Shown: piece by piece, positions 1-11,745 of the stretch | Numbering within the stretch: the first letter of the stretch is position 1 | Layout of the letters: each line of letters starts with the position of its first letter | Made by a program: the position numbers and the translations under genes | The notes under the pieces: generated by a model | The model's database searches: none | What the model saw: the letters and a program-made list of their open reading frames with translations, nothing else | Told to the model about the DNA's origin: nothing | Source: Vesta saturnalis | Taxonomy: Eukaryota; Arthropoda; Insecta; Coleoptera; Lampyridae | DNA: 64,000 nt | NCBI GenBank assembly: GCA_036346205.1 | Contig: JARFJB010001355.1 | Coordinates: 2,687,501 to 2,751,500, forward strand | Direction of reading: 5' to 3'

Positions 1-1116
1 TCAGTAGCGTATCACGCGGAGAGGTAACTTAGGTAAGTAAAATTGAAAATTTTTCAATTAAATTAATTATTTATTGGAAGAAATAAACATCGTTAAAATA
101 AAAGAATGTTCCAAACAAATATAATTATTCTTAAGAATTTCTGAAAATTTACCATTACTAATTCGTAATTAGTGTTGAAACTACAAATTACACCATTAGC
201 ATAATGTGAACTAGAAATCATTAATGACCACTTGCTTTGCTTATAAATATGGAATCAATTTTCCATTTTGCCATTATACTGTAAACAATAATTTGTTACG
301 GTTGTAGTGAATTTATTAATAATAAATTTATTCAAATAAGTTTTTCACTTTTTTTTTATATGACAAAAGGTACTACGCCAATGAGTGCTCCCACACTTTA
401 TTTGGTGACAAATTTAAATGGTGGCCATATTTCAGAGGTCTAATTACTCGTGAAATGCACTATACTATGTTTATTCAAACCTGCGCTCTTTGATTATCAA
501 CGCTTATATCCTACTCCACTGTATTTCTAAATTATATGCTCTCCTGTCACTTTATACCTGAAAGTAGCTAGACTGATTTAAAATCAAACCACAATACCCC
601 AGCTCTTGTTTTTTCCACCGTTACATCATTGTAAACAACCATATGGTGTTTTGGTTGGTGTCGCTACCAAAATTGATTCTAATTGATTAACATACCATTA
701 CTTTTTTGCAGCTAAACTACTTAAAAACAGCGTTTGTCCACAAGCATCCTTCTGCTTTATTAACTGTTGTATGCGAGGAAATAGCTTTTGACGTATTATA
801 CCCGGTTTGCGAAATACTACCCTAACAGTCCTGTTGAACAACCTGTTAGGAGCAGTGTTAAAATCCTTCCAATTGTTTTTTACTGTTTTTTGTAAAACCT
901 GATATTCTGTATGTATTGCCGCACATTACTGGCGGAGTGTCACGCTGGTAACATTTTCCAGCATTCTCAACTGCGCACGTCAATTAAAACGTGTTTCTTC
1001 AGTGCCACTCTATGGTTTCGACACGTACACTGTTCAAGATTTATTCATTTGGCCCTAATTAGGTCAGTGTTCTACAATTTCTTTAATGTAATATCAAAAA
1101 AACCAAACTGCAAATT

Positions 1117-1119
<3 letters not shown>
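1..1119. other. No gene recognised
   Basis: A+T-rich sequence with stop codons in all frames and no motif I can place. The longest open stretch, starting near 911, runs into the (TA)n tract and has no protein-like composition. Confidence 0.5.

Positions 1120-1164
<45 letters not shown>
1120..1164. repeat. (TA)n microsatellite
   Basis: About 22 uninterrupted TA units. Confidence 0.95.
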
Positions 1165-1165
<1 letters not shown>

Positions 1166-2957
1166 TTATATTCTAACTTACTCAAAAAACATGACTGGTT
1201 TGAACAATATTGGTATCTCCGGCATCAAATATCATCTTGGATCGCGAAAATATAACAGACTCCCCACCAAGAACTACATTATAGGTACATTACGTTGTAA
1301 CAAAATAAGTTTGACCATAACTACATAAGGTTAGTTGACAGGTAATTACGTTTTAGACCTTGGTATACATTGTTCCTATTTAATATTGTAAACAACAAAT
1401 TCATTTTGTTTAGTGGTGTGTGTATTAATTTGTTACGTAACTCTAAACTATCGGTTTTTTTTCCAGCAAAGTCACATTACCCAAACATTTATTCAAAGCA
1501 ACAAAGCGTTAAGCGTCATTAAAATAGCATTTAAAGTTCATTTCTCTCTATAAAGAAAAATTAAGGCCACCTTAAGGTATATTTATCTTGCAGACTTTGG
1601 ATAGTAATTTATTTTTGTGTAACATAACATTGTTGTGAATAAAACAAAATTAGCGGTTTGCCTCTTGTGTAGTACTTAATACAGTTTACACAACATAGAT
1701 TAGTTGTTTTGTTCTCCAAAAATGATTACGTTTGAAGATTTTCAAAAAAATTGCATCATGCTGGGTCTGTAAATGTAGACCTAATTTTCCTTTGACACTT
1801 TCCCGTTTTGCTAAAAACTGTGTAAAAATTACGTTTATCATTCTTACTTGATCAGTTTCTGACCAGTGCTCGTCTACACGTAAGTTTGAAACAATATGTA
1901 TGTGTATGTGCATGAAATATTACTCAAAATTTTACCTTTCTTTCTTTTGTTCTAATGTTTTTCGAGATATTTGTAATGTAACCAACCCCTTAACCTATTG
2001 CGAGTAATCTATACCTCTATGATCTATTATCTTTTTTAATGTAGACACACTGATCTTTGAAGCATATGCTGTTCTTCCTTGTGTGGCTTCAACATTATTA
2101 TGCAAATTATCTTTCACTCAGCAAAAATACTCGTATACGTTAAACAACAATTAAAGCGAAAGCGCAAAGTGTGTCTATGACCAAATCAAAATTCAATTCC
2201 TGCAGCATTTCTTAAAAACTAGATACAGCTACTCTATATATTCTAATTACATTACTGAGATTAGGTTAAATCCTTTCTCTATTAATCACCTCTATATTTC
2301 CAGTTAGGTATATTTTCGTATAATTAGAAAATTACCGAATTGAACGAAGAACAGCTATTATTCCTTACAAAGTAAGAGTTCACAATACGAAACTAAATTT
2401 GCATTTTCTCTGGCGGCTCGTGGGAATTTCATGCATGTTCTCGTATAAAATAGAAAACTAATTATCATAGATAAAGACTTCCATAAGCGACATGAATTAT
2501 AATTATTAATCATATATTTTCACATGCTGTAATTTTGATTATGCACGATCGGACGGTGAATGCAACTGATCGCCCGTGTTTCTGTGTGGTAAGTTGAATT
2601 TATCGCCTTAGTATTCCAAGTTTTTCTAGTTTATTATCACCATTTTAATTCATATATCTTTTTCAAATTTACAGTATACGTAAAAAAATAAATAAGAAAC
2701 TAATGCACCATATCAACTATTAGAAATATTAGTCTAGCATGAGTCCTGTCAACCTTCTTAACTGTACCTAGGCAAAAGAAGAATGTACGGGAGAAGAGTT
2801 TATTTTTGAAAATAATGTTAAGTGGATGTCATTATGCAGTGCGTTCGTAAAGTGGATAAATTCAATTAAAATTCGAATGGGAGTTTAGGAAGAAAACGCT
2901 CGGACCCGTTGATTTCTATTTTCAATTTAGATTTTTTTTACGTAGAAGTAAAATATA
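1165..2957. other. No gene recognised
   Basis: A+T-rich sequence. No transposase, reverse transcriptase or RNA gene signature was seen on either strand. Confidence 0.5.
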
Positions 2958-3020
2958 CTGGGTGTGTCAAGAACAAGATATGTCATCGTAAACATTAAAA
3001 ATGAGAGAATTTCATTGTCA

Positions 3021-3320
3021 ATGTAAGAAAATGTTAAATTGTACATTTTGTTAAAATTATCTTAATTATTTGCACGTTAGCAACTTGTGCTTAGTTTTTT
3101 GGGCGGCAGCATTGTTGTTGTGAGTTTATCTACAGTAACCATGACGACAAATAATACCTGCAAAACATGCATCATGTGACAGGAGTTGGTTTGGTGTCAT
3201 TTTCAACGTAAGAAAACGTTAAATTGTACATTTTGTTCAAATTATTTTAATTATTTGCACGTTAGCAACTTGTGTTTAGTTTCTTGATAGGGGACAGCAT
3301 TGTTATCGTGAGTTTATCTA
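3021..3320. repeat. Two direct copies of a ~112-bp segment
   Basis: Positions 3021-3132 and 3206-3320 are near-identical, sharing the run TTATTTGCACGTTAGCAACT and the ending GAGTTTATCTA. They are separated by ~70 bp and lie just upstream of the mariner reading frame at 3350. The duplication is probably in the 5' untranslated part of that element. A mariner-like terminus reading ACTGGGTGTGTCAAG lies near 2959. Confidence 0.8.
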
Positions 3321-3349
3321 GTAACTAGTTTACCGTTATTTTGTGAAAT

Positions 3350-4090
3350 ATGAGGAAATTAAGCGAACATGAAAGAATTGAAACCCTGTGTATGCTTGGT
3401 AGGTCGCGCACTCAATCTGAAGTGGTTGCGTTGTTTAATACAACCCACTCTGATCGACCGTTCATTAGTCAAAGCATGGTAAGCAGAGTTGAAGCAAAAT
3501 TTTGAGAATTTTGAGCTATTCAGGATATGAGAAAATCTGTCCGAAAGCCAATAAGTGAGGAAGCCCAGTTGAACATTGTGTTAGCAGTGAAAGATAACTC
3601 TAATACCACCAGCACGGATACGGCTAATAATATTAGTGTGGCGCGATCTACTGTGCATAGAGCGTTGAAAATGGAGAAGTTCCATCCTTTACAAGATATG
3701 CTTACTTCACAAGCTGTCGGAAGATGATTTGGATGGGCGAAATAGATTTTTGAGAACACACGCAATAATTATGGTGCAGCACAGTTGACGGAAGAGTTGT
3801 AGGTCCTTACTTCTTCGAGGATACTATCACATATGTGAGATATTTAGACTTTCTTCAAAATTACCTCATCCCCGCTCTAATAATGTTGTATCTGGATTAG
3901 AAGAGCCCGATATGCACCACGGTGATCTTTTTTTTCAACAAGATGGAGCGCCCCAACACTATGCTTTACTTGTTCGCGCTTATTTGGATGAAGTTTTTCC
4001 AACCCGTTGAATAGGTATAAAAGGGACAACTATTGAGTCGGATTCACGTAGTGCAGCACGTTTTAAATTTGCTCCTACTGATTTAAAAAA
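3350..4090 (+). pseudogene. Mariner-type transposase relic with DUF4817-like HTH
   Basis: From the ATG at 3350 the frame reads MRKLSEHERIETLCMLGRSR and continues to ISQSMVSRVEAKF. This resembles the DUF4817-type helix-turn-helix at the N terminus of many insect mariners. A stop follows, then a second open part (3527-3727) containing a second HTH ending in STVHRALKMEKFHPL. Near 3930-4010 another frame gives FFQQDGAPQHYALLVRAYLD, the block around the second catalytic Asp. The stretch carrying the first catalytic Asp is missing or unreadable between about 3760 and 3800, and the third acidic residue is lost. Several stops and frameshifts show that it is dead. An intact relative would be about 340-370 residues. 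Confidence 0.75.
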
Positions 4091-4184
4091 ATAGTTAAGA
4101 ATTTTATCCTTTTAATTTTGTGAAAATTTGTTAGTGTTGTGAAACTGTAAGTTATCAAATCTACATTACCCGCTAAGGTTGATA

Positions 4185-4187
<3 letters not shown>

Positions 4188-4224
<37 letters not shown>

Positions 4225-4355
4225 GAAAGCGTGATTGCAGGACTGTTTCGTAACATTGTGGGATGGACGGGAAGTAAGCCTAGTTCACCGACACATACCC
4301 GAAATTCACTAGCAGGAACGGGATGTTTACCCTTGTCCACTAGTGACACAATTGT

Positions 4356-4434
<79 letters not shown>
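4188..4434. repeat. Two (TA)n tracts flanking 137 bp
   Basis: (TA)n occupies 4188-4220 and 4358-4434. The 137 bp between them is less A+T-rich and resembles nothing I recognise. An open frame here is only a read-through of the TA repeat as alternating Tyr/Ile. Confidence 0.85.
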
Positions 4435-4440
<6 letters not shown>

Positions 4441-4442
<2 letters not shown>

Positions 4443-5221
4443 ATCATTATTATTTTATTTATCCGACAGAGTAGTACAGGTAGCGACTTTTTGTAAAGTA
4501 ATCTCAGTTGGTGATTAATAGAGATATCAAAATAAACCTTCGAACAGTCTCCGACAACCTTGTACCAATTAATTAAATATTTGACAGTCCAAAGAAAGGG
4601 AGTTACAAATTTATAATGTATATTAAATTTTATAAGTTGTAACCAATGTCAGGAAAGTTTGCAGTATGAGAAGTCAGTTTTATAAAAAATAAGGCAAAAG
4701 TATGAATAAGTTGAGGCCACTTAAATATGTTATTATATGAGTGAATATGAGTTAAGCTTATAAGTTACGCCCGGTTTTTATGTTACACATTCCTCTAGTT
4801 CGGATTTTGTCAACAATATATTTTGGCCCCCAATGTCAGGCTTGTTTATTATAGCACCCTGATCATACTGCTATCGAATAGGGTGCATTGCTGATTTTAA
4901 AACAGTATTGTGTGAAGATAGATGATTTAAAATGTTTGAACAACTTCTAGGAATTATAAAACACAAATTTATCAGATTTAGAATTGACATATATCCCTCT
5001 AATGCCCCAATTTTTGTTTTAGCTCGTAAATTTAGTTTAGGGTATAAAAAATACAAGAAACACGAATATACACTCAAAATTGTAATTATTTATAATTTAT
5101 TACTTGTACAGGTAAAAATAGGTGAACCGCTTAAAGGCTTACTTGAGCAGTTACGCCAGAAATTAAAAGTTCAATGATTTTATATAAAAAAAATATCGAA
5201 ACAAAATATTACAATATACAA
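4441..5221. other. No gene recognised
   Basis: Overlapping open frames on both strands (4871-5177) are short and have no recognisable motif. The 3' flank of the piggyBac relic should lie at the right edge, but no TTAA/TIR end could be fixed. Confidence 0.45.
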
Positions 5222-7067
5222 TTATTTGCGTTGATGGAACATTAGAAAGCACATCTTTGAAGGAGAATTGCAGAGGTTTAGATTGGATTTAGTACAACAC
5301 GCCTGGGTTTCGGACTTGCATCCTGGAAATTGGCACGTTTTTTTGCCGTATCGATCATGAAACGAGCACCAATGGCCTATATTATCGTATCTTATATCAT
5401 CGGTTGGAATGTACGTCCTCTTTGGTTTAGGTGGTATAGGTGATGATAGAGACGATGGGCGACCAACCAAGCATACCGATTCGCCTACTTCTGTGAGAAA
5501 CATTGGCAGTTCAGTGCGCTGTCTTTGTAAACGATCATACAGTACACAGACGTTGACCATTTCCATATCCAACATATGAAAAAAGAGTCGATTAGTCTAT
5601 TTTCTGGTCTTCATCCTAATGTGGAGCGGCCGAGAAGTCAATCCATAACATCGACTCCACCCATGTGATGGTTATACCCACTGTTTAGATTTTTGATCCC
5701 ATTGTTGAGCTCTCTGAGGTTTCTGGTCAATTTTTTGAGATCTAAATGGTTTGACGCCAATATAGGTCGATAATAAACGAACTGTTTTGGTGTCACGCCA
5801 TAAAACATTACTTATGTCTATCCCGTATGCATTGGCAACGTGTTCCTCGGAATAACCCCGCTTCGGTCTACAGCTTGATGTTTGGTACTCTGTTTTCACA
5901 TACTGTACCCAAACTATATATTCCACGACTTCTTAGGCACGTCAACAAACCCAACGATGTATCAAAATTATCAAAATATACAATGTGATTGATGTCAGGA
6001 ATTTTTTTTACATAAACGTGCAACGGCATTTGACGAAGCTCCAAGATCTGGTGTATTTTCAAGAATCGAATTATCACCAGAGACAGAGTAAATTTCAAAT
6101 GCATATGAAAATCCAGTATCATCACAAAGTGCAAACAGTTTGTTTTCCCATTTGTGGCTTCTTCGGTATATATTGACGAGTTGGGTTACCTTCCATTTTA
6201 GTACCACACATCTGCTCGGCTACAGCAAGACATTGACGCATTGGAACAGACTCAAAGCGCTCGTTGAAATGCGTTACCAATGTTCGTAACTTGTGTAGGC
6301 TATCATAGCCAGGAGCACCTTTTGCTATCGCTCCTGCATTGTCATTGTAATGTAAAAATTTGCGCATTTCCTCGAATCGTCTGAGAGTCATTACTTTTCT
6401 AATTACTTCAAAGGAATGTTTTCCCCAGTACGCCCGATAAACGGACATAAAGAATAAGATTACAATAAATTTACGCAGTTCGACAACATTGGTGGTAAAC
6501 CGACTTTCAATATTTCCTTCGTATGCATATAGATTCATCTGTTCAGCTAGCAACTGAAGGAAGTCATCTGTTACGAAGTAACGAAAGCAATCTATGGTGT
6601 TTTTAGTTCCTTCAATTCAGCAGCCATTTCTTTTACACCACGAAACAGCTTCGTTTACTTGAAGTTGCATTATTGAGTTGGCAACAGCTAGAATCAGTTG
6701 ATCCATCACCTTCTTCTAGAAATTCACGTATTACAACTTTTCGTTCACGCTTCTTGAATTGTTGCGCACAAACAACAGATGTAATAGAAGTATTATTACA
6801 AGCAGCAGAAGTTAATTCCTTTGCAGAAATTGATGGTTTTACTAATGAAGATTCAGTCGTCTCAGGTGGAACTTCGATATTGTTTGCATTGAGTATGTCA
6901 GCAATCATTTCGCTTGAATTCAAATGTTCACCAGTTTCTAAATGATCTTTCTCAAAAGCGTAATCTGGATCGGCAACGTCGTCATCGCTGTCAAAGTCCA
7001 TTTTACTTCCAGTATCTTCATCGGTAGAACCTGAGTCTAACATCGCAGCAATTTCCTCATCAGACAT
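5222..7067 (-). pseudogene. piggyBac-type transposase (DDE_Tnp_1_7), frameshifted
   Basis: Cut-and-paste transposase relic covering nearly a full family length of about 590 residues. The likely start is the Met at 7067, reading MSDEEIAAMLDSGSTDEDTG, an acidic N-terminal region typical of piggyBac proteins. The core at 6553-6122 holds RQYIPKKP. The next frame holds LCDDTGFSYAFEIY, then VYFDNFDTSLGLL (second catalytic Asp, near 5970-5990) and HMGGVDVMD (third, near 5660). The C-terminal domain at 5575-5222 ends in the cysteine-rich zinc-binding block HWCSFHDRYGKKTCQFPGCK and a stop. The first catalytic block reads AVAEQM where relatives have VDEQ, so the first Asp is Ala. At least four frameshifts break the frame. 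Confidence 0.85.
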
Positions 7068-7199
7068 CTTAGATACTTTATAAACGGTCGTCACCGTAAC
7101 TTGACTGATAATAAATCGATAATTGAAAAAAAATAACACATAAAGATAACCACCGCATCCAATAGGATAACATAACAACGCAGCCGAAAAATATCATTA

Positions 7200-8452
7200 A
7201 TCGCAAAGAGAGCTAGTGAAGCGTTAGTCAAAGAGCGAATCAGATATCATCACCGTTTCAGAAAGTACCAGCTCGAACACCAATCCAACGAGATTAGAGA
7301 AACCATCCGAAATCGAGTAAACGAACAAGACTTTGATAGGATAAATACGGCTACCAGAAGTAAATATTCGAAGACCAAGGCAATTCACAAGGAAATTCAG
7401 CAGAAGAAACTCGAAAAGCTAATGAAGGAAAAAAAAGAACCAACAAAATCAATCGAAAAAACACTGTCATAAACATCTCCAAACGACAGTTGAACGAAAT
7501 CGAAATGCAGGTTCTGGACAAAGGCTTGAACTCTGCGATAACACCGAGGTATATTCCGAAAGTAGATTTAATAACCGCAGTCGAAGAAACAGCTATGAAA
7601 TTAGATCCTGAAGAAGACGAAGAATACAGAAGTAAGGTTAGATCAGCCCTAGATTCATCTAGACGAACTAAACCTTACCTCTGTAACCTAGAAAGGAGAG
7701 CGGTCATTTCCCTTAAGAATGACCCATCGATCAAAATTCTCCCGCAGATAAAGGAAACGCGACTATGGTAATGGATATGGACACTTACAGCAGTAAGATC
7801 CAATAACTACTAGACGGGGGCGAGTACAAACAAATACCAAAAGACCCCACACGATCAATCGAAAGACGGATATACCAGACGCTGGCGAAACATAAGGGGG
7901 AGTTCTCCAACTACCAGAAAACTAGACTTACCCCACACTACAGCAAACCTACGCATCTGTACGGCCTACCAAAGATTCATAAGCAGGGAATTCCTCTGAG
8001 GCCAATTGTGAGCTCGAGAAATTCACCTTGCCACCCATTAGCACACTATCTGCTAGGTATCATCGCACCCTTATCGGGAAAAACCGAGTCTATGGTCAAG
8101 AATACTCAGCACTTCGTGGAAACCATTAGAAACTTTCAACCAAACCACGAAGAAATACTGGTAAGCTTCGACATTGTGAGTCTATTCACAAATGTGCCTA
8201 CCGATAACGCACTAACTATCATAAGAGACAAGCTGGAAAAGGATGAAATGTTAGACGAACGCACGCAACTCTCGGTAAAAACAATAACGGAACTTCTGAC
8301 AATATGCATTAGATCTACATATTTCCAGGTAGAAGACAAATTCTACCAACAAGAGTTTGGGATGGCGATGGGTCCCCGCTATCACCCATAGTGAGCAATA
8401 TATATGGAGGACTTTGAAGGCCAAGCGATATCCGAATTCACAGAAAAACTGT
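7200..8452 (+). pseudogene. Penelope-like element reverse transcriptase, 3' truncated
   Basis: The region upstream of 7470 is charged and lysine-rich. After a stop or frameshift comes ISKRQLNEIEMQVLDKGLN with TPRYIPKVD, a conserved PLE block. Frames then give LKNDPSIKILP, THLYGLPKIHKQGIPLRPIV (the hallmark PLE reverse-transcriptase motif, near 7950-8010), SFDIVSLFTNVPTDNAL (RT motif with the first catalytic Asp, near 8165-8210) and EFGMAMG near 8355. The Y-x-D-D box and the GIY-YIG endonuclease are absent because the element is cut at 8452 by the family A repeat. Three or more stops and frameshifts make it a pseudogene. The family copies RNA at nicked or telomeric DNA ends. Confidence 0.85.
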
Positions 8453-9220
8453 AACAACCCATTTTGAGTTGTATTAAAATATACCGTAATTTAGGTCTTT
8501 CGTTCATTCAGTTGTAAATATAAGAAAAAATTTTAATTATTTTTGCATTATAGCTATGAAGTAGGCAACTTAATTTGCATTTTGGTGTAACTTAAGTGCA
8601 TATCTTCTTAAGGGTATATATTTTTTAAAGGTTTATTCTCCCACTTCAAATTATTTTTCTGATCATTTTATTCGCGCAACGCGTCATCACCAGGTATTTC
8701 AAAGCGTCCATTTTTTCACTTCCTGATGAATGTTGTGAGATGCAGAAAGCTTTTTTTGGGTTTCCCCCTAAATTTAGTGAATGTGCCATTGATTTGATGG
8801 TAAGACATTGTAACGCATCATACTAAAAATTAAAACATTTGCTCTTTTCAGGCACTTTTACTTTCTTTTCTTTTATTTTTACTTTGATTTGCACTTTAAT
8901 TACATTTTAAGTACGCATTTAATGTTACTGTTGCGTACGCTTTCATTTTATGATTGCAATTTATATTTGAAAATTTCAAGAAGATGCATTAAACGGATTA
9001 TTCCATTTCATGAAGATAAATTTATAAGAAATAAAATTCCAGTTTGGGTGTGATTGACGACATAAAAGCATTGTTATTGCAATATATTGCGCAACATTGA
9101 CACAAGGATTACGTCATCTTGGTTTGCATTTCTGAATTATTTTTTATAATACCAGGGGTTCTCAAGAAGAAGTATTATATTTAGTGACAGCTATTTATAA
9201 TTTAATTAGTAATTTAAGGC

Positions 9221-9224
<4 letters not shown>
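8453..9224 (+). repeat. Dispersed repeat family A, copy 1
   Basis: It begins TGTAACAACCCATTTTGAG. It matches, over its full length and in opposite orientation, the sequence ending at 45882 (copy 2). Shared landmarks are TTCGTTCATTCAGTTGTAAA, the TTCACTTCCTGATGA block and TGGTAAGA near 8800. No coding capacity is seen. The TG start and its insertion inside other elements suggest a solo LTR or a non-autonomous element. It interrupts the Penelope relic here and a piggyBac relic in copy 2. Confidence 0.85.

Positions 9225-9307
<83 letters not shown>
9225..9307. repeat. (TA)n microsatellite
   Basis: About 41 TA units separate the family A repeat from a tRNA-like sequence. Confidence 0.95.
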
Positions 9308-9309
<2 letters not shown>

Positions 9310-9313
<4 letters not shown>

Positions 9314-9384
9314 ACTCCGTGGCTCAGTGGCAAAGGTGTCAGACTAGTAAGTGAAAGGTACCAGGTTCAAATCTAAGAGTAGTC
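9310..9384 (+). other. tRNA-like head of a SINE-like unit
   Basis: The ends GATTACT and AGTAGTC can pair over all 7 bp like a tRNA acceptor stem. An A-box-like TGGCTCAGTGGC (near 9322) and a B-box GGTTCAAATC (near 9363) sit at normal spacing for an internal pol III promoter. The D, anticodon and T stems are poor, so it is a tRNA-derived repeat and not a functional tRNA. It is followed within 60 bp by a Penelope-type tail. Confidence 0.6.
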
Positions 9385-9439
9385 AAGTGCTTGGGAAAAA
9401 ATTATATATAACACATGAATTCGACTCGAGTGCGAAAAC

Positions 9440-9500
9440 AGTCTTTCTCAGGACAAAGCCTGATGACGAAAGCAAAGTCCGCTTCCGAAACGTCGCGTGC
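9440..9500 (+). ncRNA. Hammerhead-ribozyme-like core in a Penelope-type tail
   Basis: CTGATGA (9460-9466), a possible stem II made by GAAAGC and GCTTCC (5 of 6 pairs), then GAAAC and GTC (9487-9494) occur in the order of a type I hammerhead. Penelope-like elements are known to carry minimal hammerheads in their terminal repeats, often ending in this CGAAACGTC signature. Here the base pair closing stem II is missing and stem I is weak, so activity is doubtful. The surrounding 9385-9560 is most likely a PLE 3' tail. Confidence 0.5.
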
Positions 9501-9560
9501 AAAAAGCATAAACTGTGGGAATAGGCCGATCAACTCCACTAATAAAATTATAAAATAAAT

Positions 9561-9950
9561 AATTGTAAAAAAATCATCAAACTACTTAGGTCTGCCTACA
9601 GGCAGCCTTCCTAAACGGGTACATTCTCACAACAAATTTACTCAAGTAAGTAAATTTACAACACTAATCGATAAAAAAGACGTTTTCCTGTTTACCAGTA
9701 ATTATCTCAATTCGATTCGATCACAATTACTATTTTTTGTCTTAGTGAAAATCTTTGTTGCTAAAAAACAATTTATAACGTCTTTATTAGGACAATTTCT
9801 AACTTCAACTGATTCATCTATGAAACGATACGCATCGCGGTAACACACATTGCAACTATGCATTGACTAAGGTGTCTCCTAGAGGCAGACTTGGGTATTT
9901 GTAGTATAAAACAGATTTTAGTTGGTGTATAAGGTATACCCTGCTTAGAG
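9561..9950. other. No gene recognised
   Basis: No coding or RNA signature was seen in this gap between the PLE-type tail and the SINE. Confidence 0.45.
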
Positions 9951-10350
9951 GCGGTCGGGGAAAAAGGAAAAAGCAGCGTATTTGATTCCCTCCCCAAGGG
10001 GAGGGCGGGCTGCTCGAGCTTCCCGAGCTCCTTCAGCCACAATCATGGATTCCCAGCATACATACATGCATTACGTATATATGCATGGTGGGATTAAGGA
10101 TAGGTGTGGTCAGGATCGGATCGGAAGGAACGGAGTTAGGGTTCTCAGGGGGAAAGTACTACCCCAGCATTCGCCTAAGTAGCCGCACGTGGTGTGCATA
10201 TACGCAGTGACCATGCCGCTACATGTGTATGAGGAAAACCCCCTGAAAAAACCTCATACAAGGTAGACGGTAACGGGAGTCGAACCCATTAACTCCCGAA
10301 TGCTAAGCAGGTCGTGTCACCACTACGCTACTAGCTCGGTGCGGTCGGGG
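9951..10350 (-). mobile_element. tRNA-derived SINE with 10-bp target-site duplication
   Basis: GCGGTCGGGG occurs at 9951-9960 and again at 10341-10350, exactly bounding a ~380-bp body that is clearly more G+C-rich than the neighbourhood. On the minus strand the body starts, just inside the right duplication, with a tRNA-like head: A-box TAGCGTAGTGG and B-box GGTTCGACTCCC at normal spacing. It ends at the left in a T-rich tail ending CTTTTTCCTTTTT. This is the standard layout of a pol III SINE copied by a LINE reverse transcriptase. The perfect duplication suggests a fairly recent insertion. The partner LINE cannot be named. Confidence 0.75.
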
Positions 10351-11270
10351 GCATTAGAGGGAAAGAAGCTTACTTAACATTACAATTCTAGTTAATTCAA
10401 AAATTTTTACAAAATGCATATATTTATATTTATTTCCGTAATATTGAATTTGGGATTAACATATCAGATTCATTGCGACGAATTATACCCTCAGAGAATC
10501 AGCGTTAACGAAATTGTCTTATATCTGGTTTACGAAAGTATCTTCTCAAGGTTTTTGTCACAAATTTATATTGGATTAATGCGGTTAAATCAGTTACTAA
10601 CTCTTCTATTACATTTTTTAACACATAAATTAATAAAAAATGATAAATTAATAAATGTTAATCTTCCAACTGTAAAGTAAACAATACAGGACCATTTTAG
10701 TCGTCTTGTATAAAAAGTTAGAAACAAATCCCGTGACGTCTAACAAACCAACAAACTTTTAACACAGTTAAAGTTAAGACGAACAAATAGATCTTTACAA
10801 AACTCAATAACACACGCGGTAAATAACAAGTTTTCTCATTACATTGTTTCGTTATTAAGGAAAAACGTTTGAAAAATCTAGATTTATTACGGAAATTTAT
10901 TGAGGCCATTTTAAAAATAGAATTTATTTTTTTAAATGTGTTAAAAAAGCTTTTATTATTATATAGACGTTTATGAGGCAAAAAGAGTAAAACAGTGGGA
11001 AACGGGAAAAACTTTCTTACATTTTGCACAAAGAAAATTGATTTGTATTAAGTTAGTCCAAAAAATTATTATTCTCGTTAAAAACAAATTTTACGTTTTA
11101 AAATTTGTAATTTTTATTGAGCGATTGTTTTAAGCTTTTTTAGAAAAGTTTAATTCCATTCCTTGTCTTACTTAAATATCGCCAATAAACATTTGTAACA
11201 ATTCAGATGTTTCATTACTGCAAACAACCGTTGATCATTATTAGCTGGCGACATTTAATAGTATATTACA
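10351..11270. other. No gene recognised
   Basis: Short open frames on both strands (10414-10680 and 10718-11029) have low-complexity A+T-driven composition and no domain I can place. Confidence 0.45.
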
Positions 11271-11479
11271 TAACGAGCTACGAAAATGGTAGATATCGGA
11301 CAAGCGAGAATTTACACACGAGGGCGCCAGCCCGAGTGTGAGAATTTCGCGAGGGTAGGATAGACACTTTTGTACCAGCTTAATGTACACTATTTTTCCT
11401 ACGACCATGAAAAAAGTCTTCTTAATGTTTTATTGATCATAAATTAATCAATTACAAAATACTGGATGTAAATCAAATG

Positions 11480-11632
11480 TAGCTTTTGAACGGGTCGTTA
11501 GAGTTTGTTCAAATGGTGGCGGGTTATATTAGTGCCAGTTTGGGATTTTTTTACATTAAAAAAAATGGCGGACTTCCGGTTTCACCGGAAATAACGCAAA
11601 ACCTGACAGTTTAAGTGGAATACCCTGTATAT
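11480..11632. mobile_element. Mariner-type terminal fragment
   Basis: The minus strand from 11632 begins TACAGGGTATTCCACTTAAA and contains the short palindrome around TTCCGGTGAAACCGGAAG. This is the same general architecture as the terminus at 40868, which carries CTTCCGGTTATACCGGAAG. No partner TIR was found nearby, so this is a lone end. Confidence 0.45.
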
Positions 11633-11745
11633 TTTTACATATTTAGATTCTACGGCTTCAAATACATACAGTTCATCTGTCATATGTCAACTCAGACGCC
11701 GTTTCAATTTTACTTCTGCAGTTGTTTCTATTAAACATTCCATTA

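Noticed and set aside
911..1255. 114-codon open frame
   Set aside because: About a quarter of it is (TA)n read-through and the rest has no protein-like pattern.
10262..10340. Genuine tRNA gene on the minus strand
   Set aside because: It has A- and B-boxes but is the head of a 380-bp unit bounded by a 10-bp target duplication, so it is a SINE head.
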